DNA of 47,425 nt from Gnetum montanum. Lineage: Eukaryota > Streptophyta > Gnetopsida > Gnetales > Gnetaceae. Both the position numbers and the translations under genes were made by a program. The notes under the pieces are model-generated. The model was not told the DNA's origin. It saw only the letters and a list, made by a program, of their open reading frames with translations, and did not search any database. The stretch lies in NCBI GenBank assembly GCA_015680685.1, contig MNCI01014464.1:1-47425 (forward strand). Reading direction: 5' to 3'. Below are positions 11,809-24,264 of the stretch, piece by piece. The stretch's first letter is position 1. Each line of letters opens with the position of its first letter.

Positions 11809-12313
11809 TGTAACGTCCCATCCCTTGTTAAGGGTGGAAACAATTGTAAACAATGTAATTAACCTTCTAATGAAGGGGCACCTTGTTATGAGGAGTTATG
11901 ACTATTCATGTATCCATTGGGAAAGAGTTTAACCTATGCCATATAAGGCCAAGGTTAGAGGTTGTGCCAACATGGAGTTGCGGAGCCTAGAGAGGCAAGT
12001 AACGGGAGTCGAGTCAAGTGGGACAAAAAAGGACTAATCACCCCTTTGGAAGGATCGCCTAACCGTGGTGGCAATGCCAGATTACCTCTAAGGCGTAAGT
12101 GTCATAGGAAGACAACCCAAAAGGGCATTATAGTACTCTCTTCCATTAATATAATTTTTTCATTTTTTCCTTGCTTAATTCTTTAGTATCAATTATTTAT
12201 TTGCTAATTAATTCATTATTTAAGTGTTTATAATATTTTTAATATGTTATCTACAATGAATATAATAAATTAGGCATTCATATTTTTACGACATTCGAGA
12301 ACGGGATGTCACA
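11809..12313 (+). mobile_element. Solo LTR with intact target-site duplication
   Basis: A 505-bp element begins TGTAACGTCCCATCCC and ends GGGATGTCACA, so the termini are near-inverted copies of each other (TGTAACGTCCC against GGGATGTCACA), as in many plant Ty3/gypsy LTRs. A perfect 5-bp duplication, AGTTC, flanks it at 11804-11808 and 12314-12318. A CATATAAGG motif near 11940 could be the U3 TATA box. No internal domain is present, so it probably arose by recombination between two LTRs. The 74-residue ORF at 11962-12186 inside it is a chance frame. Confidence 0.85.
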
Positions 12314-12318
12314 AGTTC

Positions 12319-14404
12319 AATCTTCATTTTAACAATATTGAAAATAAAACTATAATAATAAAGAAAATCATGGATGTAGACTAATACAACAAAAATGAAA
12401 ATTTTGAAACTCTAATTTGACTATATATCTTGGGGGTAAATATTGTTAAAAAAATGTTTAGGTTCTAGCCCTTCTACCCCTATCCCCCTCCCCCTTCAAA
12501 AAATAAATGTATAAAAATAAAAAGAAACCTAGACTTTTGTAATCTTAGAATAAAACTTCCATATTCACGCTATATAAGATTACATAGTAATAACTTAGTT
12601 CTACATGTATGATTGTAAAAATATTTAGCTGTAAGATTAGGTTGGCACAATATCAAGTAGACTAAAAATGCTTTAGATTATATCTATAATTCTAAAATGG
12701 TAAGTTGTAATAGACATAGCCAACTAATTATGAATGTAAAAAATTCAACTTAAGAATTATGAATTGAGTTCCAAGATCTTGGTAAAAAATATATTCTACA
12801 AACATATCCTTTTAATTTACATCAAAAATCCAAGTAATAGAAGCAACTTGCGTGCACCATTAAAATGAGATTCTACCTAATGTGGGAGTCCAAGAATCAT
12901 CAATGTTTTTAGGGCACTACTTTCCTTTCCCCCTTATATATGTGTACACAAATAACCAATTAATGTAAAATAGAATATTAATATAGTTTAATATTATATA
13001 GTTGAGTGAAATATGATGGTAGTAAATAGTTGAGGTAACAAATTACAAGTAATTGGGATTTGGTAACTTGGAATATGTCATGCTTACTAATCCAAAGATA
13101 ACTACACAAAGCAAGATACAAAAGAACTTGCATAAGGTGTTGAATTTGTATAACTCAAAGTGATGAAAAGCATATTAGAGATTGTAAATTTATCTAGAAA
13201 ATGAATATTTTTATTTATGTTTAGCTGCAAAATCAGTATGCTATTATAATCAAATGGTTAAAACCAATAAAGTCAAAAATAAAACATTTAGAAATTACTA
13301 TCCCCATAAAATATTTAAAGAAATTATACACAAATCCTCAAAGCATAATAAAATCATGTGAAACATGACAATCAAAGAATAGTCAAAGCTAGCATGATAA
13401 AAAGAAATGTAATTATTAATACGTTACCAGTCAAAACTACTTTAACAATTATAGTATAATGTTCATCCTTAAACAATGCATACATGGACATTATATTATA
13501 TAATGTATGAAAGAGAAAGAGATAGTGATACAAAAGCATGAAATTTTTTTCGCTATCATCAATAGGTGAATGACATGTCTTTAAAACAACCCTGGGAGTG
13601 GGAGTGGGAGTGGGAATGGGAGTGAGATGACTACTAATGAAATCTTCTCCTACAATAAGTGCAAATTACAATACATTCAATTAGCATAAAAATTGCACAC
13701 AAGTACAAAAAGGAATAAAAAATAATACATCAAATCATAAAAATTTATTTCAAAAACATAATCCATGTCCATAATACATGACAATCATAAAAAGATTCAA
13801 CAAATAACAAATAAAAAAATGGTTCACATTCATGCAAGGTTAAGAATTCATACATTTGCTAATAAGAATTTCTCTTAATGTGTATGATTATATTTAGCCA
13901 TGAAATTCCACATCCTAACATTTTGGACAAATTCATGTTCTTATTGCCAAAGACAATAATATTTTGATCTAATACATGTTCCATATGAACCCTTGTGCTA
14001 CTTCTAGTACTTTTGGGCTAAGAGATTGATTCAAATTAATGTTTAAGAACAAGTATAGAACTCTTAGAGACATTGTTATTCCTTAAATTGCAAATGAATA
14101 GTTAATATCTCAGCATTTGACCTTGTACATCTTTGCATTCTGTTCATATATATATATACACACACACAACAATCATATTGTAATATAATTAAGATATATA
14201 TATATATATTGCTTACCTTTCCTTTCTCTTCTTCTTCTTTGTCATATTTACAATTTTCTTCTTTGCAAGATCTTGCATAACATTTGGAACGTAACATTGT
14301 ATATTATAATTTGACTAAAATTATGGATCAGAAAAACAAAAACCCTTAAAAGAGTTTGAAATATGCTCAAAGAAACAAAGAATAGTAGATTACTCTTGTT
14401 GTTC
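12319..14404. other. AT-rich DNA with microsatellites
   Basis: No gene recognised. It contains a (GGGAGT)n-like run at 13594-13625, an AT run followed by (CA)n near 14147-14168, and an AT run near 14195-14208. Confidence 0.6.
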
Positions 14405-14444
14405 TTTCTAGAAGAGCTACTACTAGAACTAGCTCTTCTAGAAA
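14405..14444. repeat. Perfect 15-bp inverted repeat with 10-base loop
   Basis: TTTCTAGAAGAGCTA at 14405-14419 is exactly reversed and complemented at 14430-14444. It could fold as a stable hairpin in RNA from either strand. No transposon boundary or gene is attached to it. Confidence 0.85.
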
Positions 14445-17400
14445 ATTGCAAATAAAAAAGTAATTTAATTACCCCAGTTTAAAAGAAAAATGTCTAATAA
14501 AAAAAAGATAACCATAAAATAAAATGAAGTTCAAACCTTACTAAGGAAGTACTCAATAAAGGAAGTTATCTAGAACTAAACCTAGGACTGGGACTCCTCT
14601 TGGGATGTAGCCTTGGATTCCTTTATGTAGCCCTTAAGTCTTGTATATTCTTTTCTAAAATAGTTTGAACCTTTATATGATCTTAATCAAATTTTTGAAG
14701 CCACTCTTTAAGTGTTGCAAGCTTAGATTTCATCTCTTGATATTCCTTCTAACTAATAAAGCCACTCTTTTCCCATAGTTCACTTTGGTTGATACCAAGA
14801 CCCATACCCATTACTTAGCTTGGGATATCACATCAAGAAGCATACATATCATCACTTCATTTATGTATGTATTCATACATGTTCCATTCTCTCTTCTATA
14901 TGTCATCATGAATCCATCAGCTCTCTCCAATAGAACCCTCTTATTATCCTCTAACTTGAACAAAGATGAATACATGTAATCAAGAAAATCATCATAGAGA
15001 CATATTTTATGCATATGTGTTCATACTCTATGCACAATAGAGGCATGCAACCTATGATGTTAGTAGCTACTACTTTTTTTTTTCTTTTCCTTTTACTAAT
15101 TTTGTAGAGGCATGGAACTTATCATTACCACTATATAAAATTACATAAAAAAATGCTTTCTATAAATAAATAAATTTGTTTCATGATGGATACTAATGCT
15201 TTATTTGTATGACTTTGTTTAATGACCTCTTCCTATTGGTCTTGAGGAATTATATACTACTTCTTTACAACATGGATCTCATCTTCACTAAAGTTTTTAT
15301 TGAATACGATTTTGACTCTAAGCTTAGACCTATCATTAATAATTTATAAAAAATATATTAGCTTATTATAAGACATCATTAGGAATGTATAATAATATAT
15401 TTAAATAAATTAAATAAATTAAAAATATTAGTGAGTGTTTTGCAAGCATGCTCAACCATAGATGAATGCGACTTCGGTAAGTAGATTCATGCTCAAAAAA
15501 TAAAAGTCGGTAATAACTCTTATCCTATATCTTTTTCCAATTCTCTTATTAATATGCATGCTAATATGAAAACATTAAATATACTAAGAAAATGTTTAAA
15601 GAAATTCTTCGTAGAAATGTTGTCTCTCAAATCAAGATGCTTATAAGTTATGGAACACAACAATATGCAAAAGATGTCATTAAAATTTTTAAGATAATGT
15701 AATCATGTTATTTTTATGTAGATCATGTAAGTTTTCTTCTTGTTTTATTTTTTATAGTCATGTAGTGTTGTTGGATAAAGGTTTCTATTTTTAATCCATA
15801 ATTAAAAATTAATTGTCTCCAAAACCTGAAAAATATGAATGCTAAATAGGATATAAGTAAATATTCACTAAACCATAGTAATTTAGCAATTGAATTTGAA
15901 AATAAAATTTAGATAAGAGTAAAAAAAGAAGGGTGAAAAGAAAATTTTCTAGAATGCAAAAACAAGCTTGTGAGATAAACTATTATGAGAAAGAATCCCA
16001 AGAGCATAGTCATTAATTACTAGTGTAATAATTGGAGTAGCATACTTCAAATGAGGACATGTCTTAGACTTGGATTCATTAGAGTAAAAAAAAAATTCAC
16101 ATATTGAATATGACTCTAACGAAATATCCTTCTTCATACCTAAAACATGTAGAGATAGATAATCAATGGGAAAGGACTAGGCAAAGCACATTGAGTATGT
16201 AGGTGTATAGTTTGTATCTCTAAACTTAGCTTGAGAAATTGGCAGGAATCTTGTTAAGGTTAAGCCCTAAAACAAAGTAAATCAAGGGCAAAGGTGACTC
16301 CAAATTAATTAATCATGATGATGTATCCTGAATGGCTTCAATTTAAGCATATGTTGGAAATGGAGATTTTTTGATGAGGGTGAATTTTTTTTGCCAAAGA
16401 ACATAAAGCAAGGTTAGAGCTAATCAATATACTTTTGCCTTTTTTTTAAGTGCTTATGCAAGATTGATAGTAGTAATACCAATAAAAATGTGATGAAAAT
16501 GGGATTTATATATGATCCTATTTTTGTTAGTAGTGTTCTTGTTTATATGTATGAGAAATTTTGGAGAAGTTAGAGATGACTGTAAAGCTTTTGTTTTAAT
16601 TTATTTTTAAGAGACAGATATAGTTGAATTAAATGCTATGATTAGATCTTATGAGATGCTAAGATATGAGATGAAGACATGCTAAGATATGAGCTGAGGG
16701 CTACATGTACTCAACTATTTAATAGCATTTCGACTGTTTCTATTTGAAGGAGATTTTATAATGCACAAAAAATGAGAAAAGAAGAAAGAAAGTAATAAAA
16801 AACCCTAAAGTTGCACCATAATTTATTTAATTCTTGCTTGGAATTAGGCTTGTAACTCTCATCCATATCAAAGCGATCCTATAAATTAAATAAAATATGT
16901 ATTAAAAATAAATTATATGATATCACTTCCAAGAATGTTCTTTATTTGTTTTTGACACATCTTTACATTGGGAATGTAAAATAAAAAACAAAATTCATTC
17001 TCTTGAGAGTAACCTCACAATAGATTTCATCTTGTTAGGTACTTTTTGATCCATAGGTAGCCCAAACTTATTTAGTTAAATATTAATTTTTGTCTCATGC
17101 ACAAGATTATTTAAGCTCTTTGAAATGCCTCTATCTTTTCTCTTCTGTTTCACTATCAAAATACAAAATAATGTGTTAAAGAAATAATTGCCTAAGTGCA
17201 TAAGTGGAATTAAAGTCAAGATGAAAATTCCATATAATGTAAATGAATTTGAATAAAATCTAATAACACATATAAGATAAATTTATGCACTTGTGCTTAT
17301 GATTTTATGATTTTTTTCAATGGGTTGTATTTCATTTTTGTTGTCAACATCTACTTTGCATTGCTAAAACTACTTAATGAAAACATGTTGTTATGTAACA

Positions 17401-17514
17401 AACTCCACCTATGTTGCATGCATAGAGCCATCATCAATGGATCCAAACAACATTGGTGTTCATGCAAGACACTCTTCAATACATACAACAACTTGATTAG
17501 ATTATAAATACACT
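14445..17514. other. AT-rich DNA, nothing recognised
   Basis: Only short, low-complexity ORFs, none with a recognisable domain. No strong repeats were seen by eye. Confidence 0.55.
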
Positions 17515-17950
17515 CTAGGTTAGATATAATTTATATCTAAAGTGGCCATGAGTGTATGGCCTCAAACAATCAATCCAAGTAAGTCTTAGCTTTGAAGTAT
17601 ATGCCACCTTGTGAATGATTAATAAAAATATAGAAAGAGCACTATAGAAAACACTATCTTTTCCTTCCCATCCTTCATTTCAAACTTATGCTCTCGGCCG
17701 AAATTGTTTTTAGTTTAAGGCTAATATGAAAACTTGTAATCAAGAGCATGAGTTTAAAATGGAAGATGGGGAGAAAGAGATGGTGTTTTATGTAGTGCAC
17801 TTAGGAGATGGAGATTTCTATAATGCACTTTCTATGTTCTTGTCAATTATCCTTAAGGCAACATTTGCTTAAGTGCTAAAAATTACTTGTATTAATTGTT
17901 TGAGGCCATACACTCTTAGCCACCTTAGATATAAATTATATCTATTCTAG
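17515..17950. mobile_element. Foldback MITE-like element with arms of about 200 bp
   Basis: The left end, CTAGGTTAGATATAATTTAT, matches the reverse complement of the right end, CTAGAATAGATATAATTTAT, and the match continues inward. About 60 of the first 68 bases pair, including a shared phrase GAGTGTATGGCCTCAAACAA. Similarity resumes further in, at 17620-17700 against 17740-17850, so nearly the whole 436 bp is one imperfect hairpin. It encodes no protein. A clear target duplication was not identified, though both ends carry CTAG. Confidence 0.75.
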
Positions 17951-18212
17951 TTCAATGTTGTTGTTGCCCTCACCATGAACCATTTTTTCTTTTTCATTTC
18001 ATTTATTTTTCTATTTCTTTTTCCTTATTTCTTTTCCTTCATTTTTTGTTTTATGTTCCTTGTCTCTTTCCCTTCGCGAAAAAGCTAATTTATACTATTG
18101 TTAAAAATATAAATAATGGAGGAAAAATTGTAGGATAGAAAACTTGTAAAATTTTTTCTTAAAAATAGATAACAAAAAATCATCTGAACTCATTAGGATC
18201 AGAATTACTTAC

Positions 18213-18532
18213 TAATGAATCACGGTTTGTCAAGCCCCGATATTGGATACTTAATATTGGGTACGTGATATTGCAGCCTAGATAATGATATCAAATATAC
18301 AATATCATGATTCCTATGTTGGCCTATAAATATAACACTCTAGTGCACAAGAAGGGAGTCTTTTGGTAAGCCTTTAGGATCAAGTCTCTTTGTTAGTTTT
18401 TAGTTCTTTCCCAAGTGCATGGCCATAGTCTGATGTTTGTAATTATATGGAACCTTTGTTCAAGTGTGACGTACTTGGACATGCACAAAATCAGCAATAA
18501 AGCTTGAGATTACTCCATCATTACAGCATTCA
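18213..18532 (+). repeat. Copy A left LTR, truncated
   Basis: It starts TAATGAATCACGG, matching the TGATGAATTGCAG start of the right LTR, and aligns with it through repeated GATATT motifs, TATAAATA at 18325-18332 and an AATAAAG poly(A)-type signal near 18500. Similarity stops near 18532. Confidence 0.8.
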
Positions 18533-19582
18533 AGGATGCCAAACTTAGAAACAGGATAGAACACTATCCATCAATTGGAAAGAAGGGTTAAAGAAAATAA
18601 GGATAGGAACTCAACTGCAAATCATAACTATCAATGTGATGTTTGTATGTATGATCACTCTGAAAGCTAATGCCTAGTCTTTTCACATTTACATGAGCAT
18701 TGGGAAGGAATGTTACATCCATATTTCATACAAAAGTACTGTGTCCAACCACCGTGGCAAAACCCCCACTCATGGGAGAGGCCACCATCAAATGGGCCAC
18801 ACCCTTCATACCATCCAAAACCAAGTGCTTATTATGTTCAACACCCTATTTTTCCAACTGGGTCAACATCCTTTACTTCACCTCATTGTTATCATTCTCT
18901 TGAGTACTGTCAACCCATGTCCTCTCCCATGGTGTCACTACTTCATGTTCCTTACACTTCTCCTTGCCCTCAATATTCTCATCCTTCACATCCTTCTACA
19001 TCGCCACCAGTTGTGCTAGAAGGTTTTGCACCATAACACCAACCCATGAACATTACTTATGCCACTATTGTCAATAGCACTGGAAGTCCTCCACAACGTC
19101 GAAAGCATCCTTTCTTTAGGCATAATTGTAGAAAGAGACAACATGATTCTAAAACCACTACACCCTCTAACTTAACACAAGCCCAACATTATGATGCATC
19201 TTCCTTCTCTAGCTTAATGCCTCCTGTCACCTCATCTAGGCCATCAATTAATGCTTTAACAACCATGCAACCCAATGGATATAACCATGTAGGAAGACAT
19301 ATCGATCCTTGCATACCATCTTATGGTCACGGGTGCCATAGTGATTTAGCTCCTTATCACATGACCACATCTTCTAATTTTTTCCACTATGCCTACTTTA
19401 ATCAAGTGTGTGAACCCCAACTTGGGTACATTCCTACCACCACATCAAAAGGCACCCAGTGGTTTGGATATGAGCAAACCCCAATGTTTCCAACATGCAT
19501 GGATCCAAATTTTCCATTTATTAATTCTAGCCATGCTAAAAGGTTTAATCATGGGGGATACCCTTCTACTAAGCAAAATTAG
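18533..19582 (+). pseudogene. Copy A gag C-terminal region, Pro/Gln/Ser/Tyr/His-rich
   Basis: One frame from about 18710 to 19582 (some 290 codons) has a single internal stop (TAA at 19034-19036). It is rich in Pro, His, Ser, Gln and Tyr, with phrases such as QYSHPSHPS and CQPMSSPM. The same frame, with phrases such as YHQPMASPMGSP, follows the gag domain in copy B at 38500-39390. That places it as a retroelement gag extension, not a host gene. A Cys-containing stretch upstream (near 18635-18675) matches the corresponding part of copy B, but I see no full CCHC zinc knuckle. Function is unknown. Confidence 0.6.
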
Positions 19583-21276
19583 TAAATGTTTTTCCTCTTC
19601 TTTGGTATTATAATTTTTTGTTTTCCAATTTTTATTCTCTAATTTTTCATCTTTCAATTTGTCATTTTATCTTTTTGAGGTTAATCTCATTGGTGAATAA
19701 AATACTCATGTGACTCGTCGATTGAGGTGTGTTGTATGCTATTAAGTCACAGGTGACTAATTATTTGAACAATAAGCCCACAACATCCACCCACCCATTC
19801 TATTAATAAGAGGTTCTACTCTGGGTACGATGATATTCTTATCATCATTAAGCCTTAAAGTAACTTTGTACTTATTATGCCCAAAGCAAACAAATGATGG
19901 ACTAAGAGGGAATGGCTAGGGTGTGACATCAAGGGGACTTGTGGATTCTCTTTGGTGACATCTGTATGTGCTATCATGTAGCTTGGTTGTACTAAAATCC
20001 TTATAGATCTAACGAAAAATGGGAGTAAAAGTAATAAAGGCACTCAATAAAGAAACACAATGCTGTTCTAGAGGGTCCCACTAGAAAGACATGCACTCAT
20101 GCTTGAAGGTTGGTGGCTTTTCCAAATTACCGCTGTAAATGACAAAGTGCCAAAGCCACCAGGCAAAGAAAAAGAAAGAAGAAAAACAACAAAGAAAAGA
20201 TTAAGAAGAATGTGCCGTAGAGAAATTCCAAATCACTCCTCCCTTGTACAAAATGCCAAGTGATCATACGCCTTGTTGTCATGATGCTCTTATGCTTGTC
20301 TATCAGTAGATGAAACGATGTGATGTCACTGGTCAGACGTATGAACTTGGTTTGGATTTTGGAGTGAAAGGCTAATGATACATTAATCACGCCCCACAAT
20401 TAGGATTCATTGTGCCCAAGGTAAGTTACATCATGTCCCAATTTCAGAAATCCCTTCTACGATTCGTTTCACCCCACTATCCAAATATTTCTGACTTTTT
20501 TCTTGTGCAACATAGAATTCATAACTCATTACGGTGGTATCTAACATGTGTGTGTTTTGTTGCATTAGTGCAAATTGCATTTAACCCTTATAGTACCTAT
20601 ACACATTTTAAGATGTGGTTACGTAAGGGAATGATAGGTTGGAACCTTCTTTGGGGAGGATCCACTTGCGTAACTTTTGTAATTTGCACTTATTACANNN
20701 NNNNNNNNNNNNNNNNNNNNNNNNNNNNNNNNNNNNNNNNNNNNNNNNNNNNNNNNNNNNNNNNNNNNNNNNNNNNNNNNNNNNNNNNNNNNNNNNNNNN
20801 NNNNNNNNNNNNNNNNNNNNNNNNNNNNNNNAATTTTACTCCATGAATTTTCAAGCTTGTGCACCTATCATTTATACATCAATATTTTACTCATTAATTC
20901 CCCGATTCTCCTTCTGATCGAACCTACTTAAACCTGGAGTATTTAACTCAATCATGGGGGAAGGGTATGCTCCAAGTTGCTCATAATTTGGTTGAAATTC
21001 ATTATCACCTGAAGGATATCATAGGGTAAGTGATCTTAAAAAATAATAAGAACTTAGCCAAACCAATTTTATTCCTTCACCCAAACCATGGAAATTATTT
21101 TTGGAGTTACCTAATCAAATTGGACTTGACATTAAAAATTTTAGGGGTATTTTCTTGAAAATTTCTAACTTTGAATAATACTAAGCAAGAATTGAATTCA
21201 TTAAAGGCAATGAGTAAGGTACAAATCAAAATTTGTTAAATGACCTTAGTAACAGTTGATCCTGGTATGATTATAG
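19583..21276. other. Copy A spacer between gag and ORF2
   Basis: Non-coding, but conserved with the copy B spacer in at least two places: 19785-20040 with 39880-40135, and 20400-20690 with 40600-40880. It holds one copy of the unit that is tandemly repeated in B (near 20073-20120), and a purine tract GGGGGAAGGG near 20956-20965. The N run lies inside. Confidence 0.65.
20698..20831. other. Assembly gap (134 N)
   Basis: Run of N inside the copy A spacer. Frames that cross it are meaningless. Confidence 1.
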
Positions 21277-24075
21277 ATGGCCCCTAAACAAGGACAATAG
21301 GAAGGACCCTCTCAAGGTGCATCCAAATGACCAAAGAGAGGTAGGGGCCAAGGACCCCCTTTGGAACATGCAAAGCAAGAGGCAGAATTATTCAGCATCC
21401 ATCAAGAAACCCCTGTTACTACACAATTTGGGAATGCAGAAGGTGGAGAAGGCAGGGCACCTGAATAAGGACAACATCTCATGTTGTCTTCGGAATGCGT
21501 TCAGGTGATTCAAGAAAGGTCCACATTAGTTGCAATGATCGTGGACCTCAATTTTAGACCCCTTACCAAATTTTCCCCTAAGTCAGTTAGAAATCAACTC
21601 AAAGGATCTCCACTATGGCTTGTTCTCTTAGAGAGTGGCAAGTGGTATTTATGGAAGACGTACCAATTTTGGCATAATAAGGAAGAAGGCACCACTGCTA
21701 ATATTGGTGGGATTTTAGTTAATTTCTTTGCTAAGGCCATTTTAGAAGTTCTGAACCTTTTGAATATAGGACCCAAGGTTGCTCACCTTTCCACTCGCTC
21801 TAATGCCAATGCATGGAAAATATGGCTAAAAAGGGCATACAACGAGGAAGATAAAACATATGGGGAACTCACCCTTGAAGAGAGAATCTATTTCAAAATT
21901 GGCACCTATCACCTCTTCCCAACAAAAGGATTAAACAAAATTTCTACTTATGCAACCAAAGGAAGTGCAATCTTGATGGGCAAGGTTGATGCCAACCTGT
22001 CCCATCTATATCTCACAGAAATATTGAGGCAGTTTGAAGAACGTAAAATGGGGAATTTTGCATTGCCTTTCCCCTGTATAATCAGGAAGCTAGGTCAACA
22101 TGCTAGAATTCTAGGGTACACTAATGAAATCCCCAGAAAAGCTCAAAATGCCTCATATGCTGAATTACTGTAGCCACTAGCACCAAGGAAAGATGCTAGT
22201 GAGACACTGGAGCTTGAGCAAGAGGAGACAGTTGGACCTGCTGCACCTCAAACAATGGGGCCTAGCCAAATTTTGGATATGAGGCCTAGTCAACAACAAG
22301 AAGTAGGGCCCAGCATGTAACCCACAGGCTAGCAAGACCAACTGCCACCACCGCCACAAGATTATCGACTATCAATGATGCACCTTAGGGCCATCACAGA
22401 ATTGGTCAATTGGGGAAGTCATGATGAGGCTGCCCTCTTCAAGGTCATTAACGATGCCATATAGCCCATGGTCTCAATTGATCACGCATAGGGTGAGGTT
22501 TCTATACAAAAAAGAGGAGGGGAATCACATTGGTCACAATAGATCTCTGAAAATGCTACATCTTTTCAAGTGTAATTAGAAACTAGTGAAGGTGATACAG
22601 TAGTGATTATGTAACACCAAGATGCAGCTAGAGCAGTAGAAGTAGTCATAGACCACATCAAAGAATCATTTAATTTCCCTATTATTCCACTAGTGGATCT
22701 CACAAGAGCACGTGATGCTCAAGTCTTAGCCAGTTTCTCGATGATTCCTATAGAACATGAGGATGTTTTGGATCAGTTGCTGCAAACAGGACAAGTGATG
22801 ACATCCTTGTTTGACATCCCTCAAGATGTCATAGCAACACAATTAGATCTCATTTCCACAAAAGAAAAGCTGGTCATGGCAGAGGTTAGGGTCAAACATG
22901 CTGAGGAAGAGTTAAGAAGACTCCAAGAGAAGTTCATCGCCCTACAAGCTACACAGTAGCATCCATCCCCACTTATCCCAGCTGACCAACTAGAGTCATT
23001 TTGGATGGAGTAGTTGAATAAACTGTTAGAAGAGAATAAAAGGATGGCAAGGGAAAAAGAGAAGGTTGATTAAGATGCTTCAAAAGCACAAGACGAAACA
23101 TATACACATGCCAAAGCACTCAAGGCCTTACAATAAGAAAATAAACACTTTGCCGCTAAAAATCTCTGGTTGACCATAATACAAAAATAGAAGAATATTC
23201 TCAAGGAGAATTTTTAGAAAATATAAGAACAATTAATAAGGATCAACCAAGACATGAATCACTTAGCTAGAGAAAATAGGATCCTCTTAGTGGAGGAGGT
23301 ACACACGATTCATCAGAAGACAGCTATTGAAATAAGTGCATGGAAAAATGAGGCTAAGCAACATAAGAAGTTGAAGGAACATTTCTGAGATCAAGTGGGA
23401 ATGTACAAGTAGATCATTGAAAAAGAAATCCATATGGCCAAGACCCATATCAACACTCTCAGTGCTTAGAACGCTAACTAGTGTACCATACTGGATACTT
23501 ACTTCTTCACCCACTAAGCAAAACTAAAGAGCTAGGACCTATAGATCCAGGACCTCACTGAGTACATGGTATTGGCAAACTTGTAGTATGTCAACTTAGC
23601 CATGTTGACAGTAGGATGCCCAAGGACAGAATTAGAGTAGGTAGCAACCACCTATGCCAAGTATGAAGCAGAATTTTCTGAACACAAAAAGACACTATAG
23701 AAATTAGAGGTAGCAAATTCTAAGTTAGAGGTGGCCAAGGCCAGTTACAAAGGGCAAAAAGATGTCATGAAAAATTTGGCTCGATGACTCATGGATTACC
23801 AAGAATGTAGAGACAAAGCTAGAGCATACGAGGAGGAATGACGATTATTTGTGGCTTGGTACGTCAAAGCCAATCAGATGTTTTCACAACTACCATGTCC
23901 ATGGGAGGTGTTCACTCCATCAAATATTGGAACATCAGCATGGACGACACATGATCCCTAAACCGAAGAAGAAAAGCTTTAAGCGCTTCTTCAAAGATAT
24001 CCATTTCCAAAGCCTAGAGCACAAGATAAGGGGAAGAGGCTCATGGAGGAGCCACCACCACCAGGAAGCACATGA
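21277..24075 (+). pseudogene. Copy A accessory ORF2: 933-codon frame, globular N-terminal part and coiled-coil C-terminal part
   Basis: One frame runs from ATG 21277 to TGA 24073-24075 with about 32 internal stops and no frameshift that I could detect. Codons 1-68 are Gly/Pro/Gln-rich. About 69-298 form an open 230-residue block with phrases such as LNFRPLTKFSPKSVRNQL and AWKIWLKRAYNEEDKTYGEL, probably a folded domain that I do not recognise. Then comes a Gln/Pro-rich linker, followed from about codon 450 by a long Glu/Lys/Ala/Gln/Leu-rich stretch typical of coiled coil, ending KRLMEEPPPPGST. Copy B keeps both ends of the same frame (41876-42230), so it belongs to the element family. It occupies the place where pol would be. 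The stops are mostly TAG and TAA, as if Gln codons had decayed. Confidence 0.7.
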
Positions 24076-24264
24076 GTTCCAACAATTTTGTCTTTTGTAT
24101 TCTGTGTTGGTGTCCTAATTTTATTTTGTTTAATTCCACACTGTGGCATGAAGTAATTCATAGTTAGTCAATAATCCCATACCTATCCACTATGTAATCA
24201 AATGAACTCATTCTTATTTTGATTGTTTAACTCGAGAACAAGTTGTTATTCAGTTGTGGGGTTA

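Noticed and set aside
11962-12186. 74-residue ORF
   Set aside because: It lies wholly inside the solo LTR and is not conserved with anything I recognise.
19046-19582. Host gene for a Pro/His-rich protein
   Set aside because: The same frame follows gag in copy B and lies between LTRs, so it is part of the retroelement.
20412-20917. ORFs crossing the N run
   Set aside because: They are built mostly on unknown bases.
21277-24075. Stop-codon reassignment (TAG/TAA read as Gln) to explain ORF2
   Set aside because: The GH3 gene uses the standard code and ends in TAG, and other retroelement frames here also carry stops. Deamination decay is simpler.
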